This document shows positions 5,605 through 11,239 of a stretch of DNA of 11,239 nt, piece after piece; positions within the stretch are counted from its first letter, which is position 1, and every line of letters begins with the position of its first letter. The DNA comes from Synergistaceae bacterium (GTDB lineage Bacteria; Synergistota; Synergistia; Synergistales; Aminobacteriaceae): NCBI GenBank assembly GCA_031270755.1, contig JAISWV010000157.1, positions 1 through 11,239 of the forward strand, in the 5' to 3' direction. The position numbers and the translations under genes were made by a program. The notes below the pieces were generated by a model that saw only the letters and a list, made by a program, of their open reading frames with translations, did no database searches and was not told where the DNA came from.

Positions 5605-7680
5605 TCAATCGGCTTTTTTCATGCCGCCGACGTTCGCGGCAAGCGCCCTGCCGGCGCCGGCAGAGATGTTTCCCGCGGCGTCTTTCCCGCCGTAAAGCAA
5701 GCGATACGTCTCCAGGTTACCCAAAACTTTCTGCACGTAGTCGCAGGTCTCGTCAAAACGCACCTGCTCGATCCAAAAGTCCGCGGCCAAGTCCCGCTTT
5801 CCGTCCGCCAGCCATTTTCGGGCATTCCCGGCTCCCGCGTTGTAGGCGGCCATGATCCACTCCGGGCGGTCGAAAGATTTGGCCAAACGCGCCAAGTGAG
5901 CTGTTCCCATGTTGATGTTGTCCGTAACGTCGTAGATATCGTACTTTTGAAGACCGATCCGTTTCGCCTCGTCTTTGGCCGTCCCGGGCATCAGCTGCAT
6001 CAGACCCGACGCCCCGGCCCAACTGGTCGCGGCGGGCTTAAAAGCGCTTTCCTGCCGCATGACGGCCCACACAAAGTTGTCTTCCACATCGTATTGTCGA
6101 GAGGCCATGTCCACTTGCTTTTTGAAAGGGCGCGGGTAGAGGTACTGCAATCCTTTACGGTAAAGCGTCGTTCCCGACGCGAAATAACGCGACAAAAGAC
6201 GGGCCTGAGCGTAAGCCCCGTCCTCTTCGCCCAGCCATTCGGAAAGTTCGATGGAACGGTACAGATCTTGGGCCGAGGCCTTGGGGCGCTGCATCTTCAG
6301 CTTTGCGTAGTAAACGAACCCCCATTGTTCCAGCAGCGTCGGCTTGGAGCCCAGCCCCGGGGGATCCCCGTCCTTCAGGACGACGGCATCGGGCTTGGCC
6401 AAAAACGTGTAGCAGGATAAAGGGTGACTGCGGGCCAAGGTGGAATACGTTTTTTCGGCTTCCTGCTTTTGCCCCGAGGACATTTGAGCCGCCCCGATCC
6501 AGTAAAGAACTCGTGGCTCCCATGCGGCGTCCAGCCCAGGGGCGTAAGCCCGTTTCCAACAACGTAAAGCGTCCTGGAACTTTTCGGCGTTCCACGAATC
6601 CCAGCCTCGTTTCCATAAGATCTTGACGGTATTGATAGAATCTGGGTAAGCTTGCATCAAACCCTCTTCGATCTTTTTCGCTTCCTTTGCGTCCAGCAGC
6701 CCCGCAAGGGCGTACATTGCGCGGGCTTGAACCTTGCCTTTACGTCCTTTGACCACTTTGCGCAGCACGGCGACGGCGTTCGCCTTCTCGGCTTTTCCCG
6801 CAAGCGCGGCAATACGGCGGACGGAGCTTTCCGCGTAACCGTTTCCCGCAAGCGCCAAAGTTCCCCACAAATTCAGCGCTTCGGCGTAACGTTTTGTTTT
6901 TTCCAGCGAATAGGCGCGATAATACGCGGCTTTTCTCCAGCCTGCCGTATTCTGAGGAATGGCGGCGAAAAGGGCTATGGCGGTCTTATAGTCGTTTTTG
7001 AGATAGGCGTGTTCTCCCATCGCTAGAGTGGCAGCCGGTGACCAAGGTTTGGGGCGCGCGGCCAGTACATCGTAAGCCTCTTTATTTGTGGGCTGCAGCT
7101 CCAGCAGCTTCAAGGCGTTGGTGCTTCGGTCCTCCGTCAATTCCAGCAGGCGAACGAGGGTCGAGATCTTGCGTTCCTTCGTCTCCGCCGTCTCCAGCAT
7201 CCGGTTCAAGGCCTTTTTCGTTCCGTCGGGGTCGCTGTCTCCCAGCAGGCGGAACTGCGCGTAAGCGATGTAATAACGCAATTCCTCCGGAGCGTTTTTT
7301 TCCATCCGAGCCGCGAGTTTCAAAGCCTCTGGATGTTTTCCGAGCTTTTCGTACCCCAAAAGCAGAGTCATGTCGGCATAGGGCCTGACTTCCACGGGAA
7401 AGGAAGCCGCGTGCTTTTCCAGTATGGCAACCGCCTCGTCCCACTTGTTTTGAATTCTCAGCGCATTGGCCATCAAAGCGTGCTCTGCCGCCGTAAGTTC
7501 TCTTTTCGCCGAATTCGCCAAATACACCTCGTTCATGGCAGCCCAGGAACGCCTCTGGAACAGTGTGGAAAGCGCTATCTCATTTTTCCCGGCATTTTCG
7601 GCAAGCCCAACTCCGGCAAAGCCCCCAAAAAACGTGAAAGAACACAAAAGGAACGCGGCAATCCGCCATTTATCACGCAA
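5605..7680 (-). CDS. slt: Soluble lytic murein transglycosylase (Slt70 type)
   Basis: This periplasmic enzyme cleaves peptidoglycan glycan strands between MurNAc and GlcNAc, leaving 1,6-anhydroMurNAc ends. With the TTG start at 7678-7680 it has 691 aa. A signal peptide (RDKWR, a hydrophobic run at about 7-26, likely cleavage after GLA at 27) leads to a long superhelical region of TPR-like helical repeats (about 40-510). The C-terminal SLT catalytic domain spans about 533-663. The catalytic Glu is in MRQESAF (Glu544), followed by GASGLMQLMPGTA (556-568) and AYNAGAGNARKW (612-623). An in-frame ATG at 7729-7731 would add 17 residues but has no clear ribosome binding site and would translate a tandem repeat (KSYTKSYT). 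The TTG has AGAGG 8 nt upstream and gives a textbook signal peptide. It sits between ispE and tilS and ends 6 nt before tilS. The enzyme type supports a diderm envelope. Confidence 0.93.
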   Translation of the reverse strand: MRDKWRIAAFLLCSFTFFGGFAGVGLAENAGKNEIALSTLFQRRSWAAMNEVYLANSAKRELTAAEHALMANALRIQNKWDEAVAILEKHAASFPVEVRPYADMTLLLGYEKLGKHPEALKLAARMEKNAPEELRYYIAYAQFRLLGDSDPDGTKKALNRMLETAETKERKISTLVRLLELTEDRSTNALKLLELQPTNKEAYDVLAARPKPWSPAATLAMGEHAYLKNDYKTAIALFAAIPQNTAGWRKAAYYRAYSLEKTKRYAEALNLWGTLALAGNGYAESSVRRIAALAGKAEKANAVAVLRKVVKGRKGKVQARAMYALAGLLDAKEAKKIEEGLMQAYPDSINTVKILWKRGWDSWNAEKFQDALRCWKRAYAPGLDAAWEPRVLYWIGAAQMSSGQKQEAEKTYSTLARSHPLSCYTFLAKPDAVVLKDGDPPGLGSKPTLLEQWGFVYYAKLKMQRPKASAQDLYRSIELSEWLGEEDGAYAQARLLSRYFASGTTLYRKGLQYLYPRPFKKQVDMASRQYDVEDNFVWAVMRQESAFKPAATSWAGASGLMQLMPGTAKDEAKRIGLQKYDIYDVTDNINMGTAHLARLAKSFDRPEWIMAAYNAGAGNARKWLADGKRDLAADFWIEQVRFDETCDYVQKVLGNLETYRLLYGGKDAAGNISAGAGRALAANVGGMKKAD

Positions 7681-7688
7681 GGCAAAAA

Positions 7689-7693
7689 CCTCT
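7689..7693 (-). promoter_or_regulatory. Ribosome binding site favouring a TTG start for slt
   Basis: AGAGG on the minus strand ends 8 nt before the TTG at 7678-7680. The upstream in-frame ATG at 7729-7731 has only CGAAAAGCC in front of it. This decides the start in favour of TTG, with moderate confidence. Confidence 0.5.
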
Positions 7694-7700
7694 TTTCCAC

Positions 7701-7724
7701 TCGTATAACTTTTCGTATAACTTT
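7701..7724. repeat. Two perfect tandem copies of a 12-bp unit before slt
   Basis: TCGTATAACTTT occurs twice head to tail. If the ATG at 7729-7731 were used, it would encode SYTK-type repeats at the very N-terminus. If the TTG at 7678-7680 is the start, it lies in the 81-bp ispE-slt spacer. Confidence 0.8.
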
Positions 7725-7761
7725 TTCGCATGGCTTTTCGGCGTAAAGTGTAAAGAAAACT

Positions 7762-8670
7762 TCAAGACACGACCACCGACAATACCTGCCTCATCTCCAA
7801 AGGCCACTGGAAGGCGAGAGGGCTCGAAGCCTCCGAGGAAAGCGCGAATGCCGCTCCCCCGCTGCCGGTTATTCCCCAAGCGCAACTGCCTTTCTTCTCG
7901 AAGACGTCGAAAAGCTTACCATAGTCGGGGAACTCTTCCAGGAGTCCAGGGGTAAAATCGTTGGGCAAAAGTCCCACGCGTTCTCCGCTGCGCAGCTTTC
8001 GGCACAAATTCTCCGCCTCGGTTCGAGCCGCGGTCTCGTCCAGAGGATAGACGCTTCCGCACCGGCGGTCCAATTGGCTATAGGCGTTTCCCGTTCCCAC
8101 GCTCCAGCTCGGAAAGACGATCAATGCGTGAAGCCGCGGCTTCAAATTCAAAGGCTCCAAAGGCTCGATGACCTCCCCTATTCCCGAAACCAAGGCCAGG
8201 GGAATTTCAGAAAACAAAAACGGAACGTCGGCCCCCATTTTCAAAGCCACGTCCCGCCACGCCAAGCACGACAAATCGTCTCGATGCTCCTTCGCAAACC
8301 CGTTGCCTCCCGCAAGCCAGCGCAAAATCGCGGCTCCGTTGCCGCTGCCGGCCCCGAGCCCCGAGCCCGGATAAAGGGTCTTCAGGATTTCCACGTCGAG
8401 AAAGGGAATCTCGTACCCCGCCTCTCTCGCGTACATCAGGCCGCGGGCGACGATATTTTCGTTTCCGTTCTCCTTGTCTTTGCCTTCTTTGCCGATATCG
8501 ACGCCATACACACGCACCTCGTCTCCTTCGGCGCGGGCCGAAATCAAGAGCGTCTCCAGGGGTGGCAGGCGCAGAAACACCGACACGATATCATGATAAC
8601 CGTCCCCGCGTTTTTTCGTCACCCGCAGAGACAGATTCAACTTTGCAGCGCTGGGTTGCACGAAACGCAC
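7762..8670 (-). CDS. ispE: 4-diphosphocytidyl-2-C-methyl-D-erythritol kinase (MEP pathway)
   Basis: IspE phosphorylates CDP-methylerythritol with ATP, the fourth step of the non-mevalonate isoprenoid pathway, in the cytosol. The 302-aa length is normal for this GHMP kinase. The N-terminal substrate motif is PSAAKLNLSL with Lys10, followed by GDGYHDI (22-28). The ATP-binding glycine loop is PGSGLGAGSGNGAA (101-114), and the catalytic Asp is Asp148 in KMGADVPFLF. The C-terminal GHMP motif GITGSGGAAFAL spans 266-277. In the glycine loop, a Gly replaces the second Ser of the usual GSSN, a notable change in a conserved position. The start is GTG at 8668-8670, with GGAGGGAG about 10 nt upstream. 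It is the first gene of the minus-strand cluster and ends 81 bp before the preferred slt start. Confidence 0.95.
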   Translation of the reverse strand: MRFVQPSAAKLNLSLRVTKKRGDGYHDIVSVFLRLPPLETLLISARAEGDEVRVYGVDIGKEGKDKENGNENIVARGLMYAREAGYEIPFLDVEILKTLYPGSGLGAGSGNGAAILRWLAGGNGFAKEHRDDLSCLAWRDVALKMGADVPFLFSEIPLALVSGIGEVIEPLEPLNLKPRLHALIVFPSWSVGTGNAYSQLDRRCGSVYPLDETAARTEAENLCRKLRSGERVGLLPNDFTPGLLEEFPDYGKLFDVFEKKGSCAWGITGSGGAAFALSSEASSPLAFQWPLEMRQVLSVVVS

Positions 8671-8696
8671 CGAATTTCAACTCCCTCCGCCTAGGT

Positions 8697-8723
8697 ATGC
8701 CCCAAATGCCAAAAATGCCAAAA
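8697..8723. repeat. Three tandem copies of a 9-bp unit in the ispE leader
   Basis: ATGCCCCAA, ATGCCAAAA and ATGCCAAAA lie head to tail, 27-53 bp upstream of the ispE GTG. The last copy runs into the A-tract of the adjacent hairpin. Confidence 0.75.
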
Positions 8724-8755
8724 AAAGGAGCCGATAACGCCGTCGGCTTCTTTTT
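8720..8755 (-). terminator. Intrinsic-terminator-like hairpin in the ispE leader
   Basis: AGCCGA (8729-8734) pairs with TCGGCT (8743-8748). The stem is extended by a G-T and a G-C pair and then A-T pairs, with an 8-nt loop. On the minus strand it is followed by seven T (8726-8720); on the plus strand by five T (8751-8755). It lies between the TATAAT at 8769-8774 and the ispE start, where a terminator would block its own operon unless read-through is controlled. Alternatives are a 5' mRNA-stabilising hairpin or a relic terminator of a lost gene. Confidence 0.5.
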
Positions 8756-8768
8756 CGATCGTATAGGT

Positions 8769-8774
8769 ATTATA
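8769..8774 (-). promoter_or_regulatory. Candidate -10 element for the ispE operon
   Basis: A perfect TATAAT lies on the minus strand in the context GGGTGTATAATACC. No recognisable -35 is found at 16-18 bp upstream. Transcription from it would begin near 8762, just before the hairpin at 8722-8755. Confidence 0.35.
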
Positions 8775-8877
8775 CACCCGTGCGCCGTCGAATACCTTGT
8801 TGCTCTATTGCAGATTTACCAGTTCCATCGCCGGCCACGATCCAAGAAAATTTTTTAGAGTACAATAACAACTACAT

Positions 8878-8885
8878 AAAGGAGG
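8878..8885 (+). promoter_or_regulatory. Ribosome binding site that sets the TTG start of larA
   Basis: AAAGGAGG lies 8 nt before the TTG at 8894-8896. A second in-frame TTG at 8888-8890 is too close to the site, and a GTG at 8780 has no site and would add 38 residues unlike any LarA. The chosen start gives an N-terminus (GVYDLKFGKEKMEIDIPDEN) typical of the family. Confidence 0.85.
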
Positions 8886-8893
8886 GATTGAAT

Positions 8894-10180
8894 TTGGGTG
8901 TATACGACTTGAAATTCGGCAAAGAAAAAATGGAAATCGATATCCCCGACGAAAATCTTTTGGGCGTTTTGAAGAGTCGGGAGGTGCCCAGCGCCGCCAC
9001 GGAGGAAGAGGCCATCCGAAAGGCCCTGGCCAACCCCATTGGAAGCCCGCGCATCGACGAAAAGATGAAGCCTGGGGAGAAGGTCTGCATTGTCGTCTGC
9101 GACTTGACGCGGGCATGGCAGCATCCCTCTCTTTACCTCCCCATTCTGGTCGACGAGGTCAAAAAAGGCGGGGTGAGAGACGAGGACATCTTCTTTCTGG
9201 TCGGCACGGGGACACACCGCTCCCACACGCCGGAGGAACACAAACTTCTCTTGGGCGAGAAACTTTACGGGCGCTACAAGGTCTGCGACCACGAGAGCAG
9301 GACGGCCGAGATGAAGGATTTCGGCAAGACCAGCTACGGAACGCCGGTGAAAATCAATAAAATAGCGGCGGACGCCGACCACGTCATTCTCACGGGCGGC
9401 ATCGTATACCATTTCATGTCCGGATGGGGAGGCGGAAGAAAGGCGGTGCTGCCGGGGATATCTTCCTACGAGACCGTCATGGCGAACCACGCCTTCGCCC
9501 TGAACCCGCCGCCCGGCAAAGGCCGCAACTTGGTTTGCCGCGGCGGCAACGTGGAGGGAAACCTCATTCATCTGGACATGACCGAGGCCGCCGAGAAGCT
9601 GGCGCCTTCGTTTCTTCTGAACGTCGTCATGAACAGGGAGAGCAAAATCGGCTGGGCCGTGGCCGGTGACTGGAAGAAAGCCCACGAGGCCGGCCGCGAC
9701 TTGGTCGACAGCATCGACGCGATCCCGATCCCGCGGCTCGCGGACCTGGTCGTCGCCTCGGCCTGCGGTTATCCGAAGGACATCAACTTCTACCAGGCCA
9801 CAAAGGCTCTTTTCAACGCTCAAGACGCCACCCGCCCAGGAGGAGCCATCGTCCTCATGGCATCCTGTGTCGAGGGATACGGCAACGAGGAGATGCAGAT
9901 GATGCTGCAGAAATTCAAGAACTCCGACGAGCGGGAGGTGGAGCTGAGACGCGAGTTTACCATCGCCAAATACGTGGGGTACTGCACAGGGCAGGATGCC
10001 GAGCGGTTCGACTTTCACTTTGTCACCGACATGGCCCCCCATCTTTTGGAAGGAACGGGGATCAAGATCTCCCGGACTCTGGACGAGGCGCTGGAAAAGG
10101 TCTACGCCGTTCACGGCAAAGCCCTGAAGACGTGGCTGATGCCTCAGGGCGCGAATACCCTGCCGAAATTGAATTCTTGA
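8894..10180 (+). CDS. larA: Nickel-dependent lactate racemase family protein (LarA)
   Basis: LarA interconverts D- and L-lactate using a nickel-pincer nucleotide cofactor bound to a lysine. From the TTG start the protein is 428 aa, the usual length. Key residues match Lactobacillus plantarum LarA: Arg73 in DLTRAW, His108 in VGTGTHRSHTPEE, His173 and Lys183 in YHFMSGWGGGRKAVLPG, His199 as nickel ligand in MANHAF, and Tyr300/Lys304 in PKDINFYQATKAL. The two catalytic His, the cofactor Lys and the nickel His have the same spacing as in the characterised enzyme, so it should be active. The family also includes racemases and epimerases for other 2-hydroxy acids, so the substrate is not settled. 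The cofactor genes larB, larC and larE are not in this window. manC follows after 40 nt and is probably co-transcribed. Confidence 0.92.
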   Translation: MGVYDLKFGKEKMEIDIPDENLLGVLKSREVPSAATEEEAIRKALANPIGSPRIDEKMKPGEKVCIVVCDLTRAWQHPSLYLPILVDEVKKGGVRDEDIFFLVGTGTHRSHTPEEHKLLLGEKLYGRYKVCDHESRTAEMKDFGKTSYGTPVKINKIAADADHVILTGGIVYHFMSGWGGGRKAVLPGISSYETVMANHAFALNPPPGKGRNLVCRGGNVEGNLIHLDMTEAAEKLAPSFLLNVVMNRESKIGWAVAGDWKKAHEAGRDLVDSIDAIPIPRLADLVVASACGYPKDINFYQATKALFNAQDATRPGGAIVLMASCVEGYGNEEMQMMLQKFKNSDEREVELRREFTIAKYVGYCTGQDAERFDFHFVTDMAPHLLEGTGIKISRTLDEALEKVYAVHGKALKTWLMPQGANTLPKLNS

Positions 10181-10220
10181 AACGCGGCGAAAGAGAAAGA
10201 GTAAAGAAAAGGAGAAGAAA

Positions 10221-11239
10221 ATGTCCGACATTTACGGCCTCATCCTTGCGGGCGGCAGCGGCGTGCGCCTTTGGCCGCGGTCCAGGGAAGAACTGCCCAA
10301 GCAATTTTTGTCTTTGCGCAAAGGGAACACCATGCTGCAGGATACTGTGACGCGCATGCTGCACGTGCTGCCGCCGGAGCGCCTTTACGCCGTCGCCGGA
10401 GGCAAATGGAGGCCTCTGGTCTCTTATCAGGCGCGGGAGGTGGCCTTGGTCCCGGAGGATTTCCTCATCGAGGAATCGGTGGCGCGCAACACGGCGCCTG
10501 CCATCGTTCTGGGTTGCAGCGCCCTGAAAGCGAAAGGGGCGGCGGACGACGACGTGGTCATCGTGGCCCCCAGCGATCACCTGGTGAAAAACGTCGCCGC
10601 CTTCGAACAGGCACTGCGCAAGGCGGTCGAAGCCGCGAAGTCCGGCTTCATGGTGACTTTGGGGGTGCCTCCCACTCGCCCGGACACGGGGTTCGGATAC
10701 ATTCACTGCCCCATGCCCGGCGACGACGGGCAAACGGAGCAAGACGGAGACGCCGAGGAGAAGCTGTTCTTCGAGGTGAGGCAATTCGTCGAAAAACCCG
10801 ATCTGCAAGCGGCCGAGCGCTACATGAAAAGTGGAGAGTATTTCTGGAACAGCGGGATTTTCATTTTCACCCTGGGAACGCTCTATCGGGAGCTGGAGCA
10901 CACGTCCCCCGACCTTCACCAAGTCGCGCAAAAGGGATACGGCGTCTTTCTGGAGGAATTTCAAACCCTGCCGTCGATATCCTTCGACTACGCCGTCATG
11001 GAGCAGGCCCGCCGCGTGGCCATGGTCGTATTGGAGGCCGGGTGGTCCGACGTGGGCTCCTGGGACGCTCTTTACGAGGTGCTGGACAAGGACGGTTTCT
11101 ACAACGCGACCATCGGCGACGTCCTCATGCAGGGCAGCAAACGCTGTTTGGTGGACTCCCGGAACCGGCTGACGTCCTTGGTGGACGTGGAGGACTTGAT
11201 CATCATCGACTCCCCCGACGCCCTCTTCATCTCCAAACG
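10221..11239 (+). CDS. manC: Mannose-1-phosphate guanylyltransferase, 3' end beyond the window
   Basis: This enzyme makes GDP-mannose from mannose-1-phosphate and GTP, supplying mannose, fucose or rhamnose-type sugars for surface polysaccharide. The ATG at 10221 follows AAAGGAG with 6 nt spacing. The first 339 residues are present with no stop. Nucleotidyltransferase signature LAGGSGVRLWPRSREELPKQ begins at residue 9. The nucleotide-site motif VAPSDH is at 115-120, DTGFGYI at 155-161, FVEKP at 189-193, YFWNSGIF at 207-214 and SFDYAVME at 254-261, all in family order. The usual SIDYAVME has Phe for Ile here. An acidic insertion (about 166-182) separates two core strands. Because the 3' end is missing, a one-domain ManC cannot be told from a bifunctional enzyme with a C-terminal phosphomannose isomerase domain. 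Confidence 0.93.
   Translation, partial: MSDIYGLILAGGSGVRLWPRSREELPKQFLSLRKGNTMLQDTVTRMLHVLPPERLYAVAGGKWRPLVSYQAREVALVPEDFLIEESVARNTAPAIVLGCSALKAKGAADDDVVIVAPSDHLVKNVAAFEQALRKAVEAAKSGFMVTLGVPPTRPDTGFGYIHCPMPGDDGQTEQDGDAEEKLFFEVRQFVEKPDLQAAERYMKSGEYFWNSGIFIFTLGTLYRELEHTSPDLHQVAQKGYGVFLEEFQTLPSISFDYAVMEQARRVAMVVLEAGWSDVGSWDALYEVLDKDGFYNATIGDVLMQGSKRCLVDSRNRLTSLVDVEDLIIIDSPDALFISK

Larger units (their letters stand above)
8671..8893. promoter_or_regulatory. Divergent intergenic region between ispE and larA
   Basis: This 223-bp region separates the minus-strand ispE cluster from the plus-strand larA-manC pair, so it should hold both promoters. For ispE, TATAAT lies on the minus strand at 8769-8774 with no good -35 at 16-18 bp. 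For larA, the best -10-like element is TACAAT at 8861-8866, also without a clear -35. Other contents are a hairpin at 8722-8755, a 9-bp repeat at 8697-8723, and strong ribosome binding sites at each end. The region is AT-rich compared with the flanking genes. Confidence 0.5.

Noticed and set aside
5062..6420. Long plus-strand open frame opposite tilS and slt (452 codons)
   Set aside because: It spans the junction of two well-supported minus-strand genes and has no recognisable domain or start signal.
8780..8893. Upstream GTG extension of larA by 38 residues
   Set aside because: No ribosome binding site at 8780; the added residues are unlike LarA, and an ideal site precedes the TTG at 8894.
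8855..10231. Long minus-strand open frame opposite larA (458 codons)
   Set aside because: LarA on the plus strand has every catalytic residue; the antisense frame is a composition artefact.
10062..10964. Minus-strand open frame opposite manC (300 codons)
   Set aside because: It overlaps the clear ManC motifs on the plus strand and has no ribosome binding site or family signature.

Overview
The window is a piece of bacterial chromosome with two characters: a short accessory stretch on the left (1-1735) and a housekeeping stretch on the right (1736-11239). The lineage is not provable from sequence alone. A Gram-negative-type soluble lytic transglycosylase, the tilS-hpt-ftsH order, an ispE/MEP-pathway gene, a nickel lactate racemase homologue and frequent TTG/GTG starts would fit a diderm anaerobe such as a member of the Synergistota. 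I hold that only as a working guess. The left end looks lower in G+C than the right end by eye, most clearly against larA and manC.

Left region (1-1735). Two forward genes, 131-751 and 782-1321, form a tight pair with good ribosome binding sites. They encode helical, charged, soluble proteins of no family I recognise. Behind them (1351-1535) is a clear relic of a RhuM-family gene, broken by a frameshift and missing both ends. A hairpin with T-tracts on both sides (1596-1651) probably ends transcription from both directions. It is followed by five imperfect tandem copies of a 14-bp unit (1673-1742) that run into the stop codon of ftsH.

Reverse-strand cluster (1736-8670). Read 5' to 3' on the minus strand the order is ispE, slt, tilS, hpt, ftsH. 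These are isoprenoid precursor synthesis, peptidoglycan turnover, tRNA-Ile lysidine synthesis, purine salvage and membrane proteolysis. Several junctions are tight (slt-tilS 6 nt, tilS-hpt 51 nt), so at least part is one operon. The 161-bp hpt-ftsH gap may hold an extra promoter or a tiny ORF. The cluster is preceded by a leader with a TATAAT element and an intrinsic-terminator-like hairpin directly ahead of ispE.

Forward pair (8894 to the right edge). larA encodes a nickel-pincer lactate racemase family protein with all key residues in place. Forty bases downstream is manC, a mannose-1-phosphate guanylyltransferase cut by the window end. No genes for making the nickel-pincer cofactor (larB, larC, larE) are present here.

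A recurring oddity is the number of short imperfect tandem repeats (6-14 bp units) at or near gene starts and ends. I count about eight loci in 11 kb, some inside the termini of tilS. No RNA genes, CRISPR arrays, insertion sequences or prophage genes were seen. I did not find a convincing new multi-gene system. The best candidates for novelty are the unrecognised gene pair next to the RhuM relic, and the repeat pattern.
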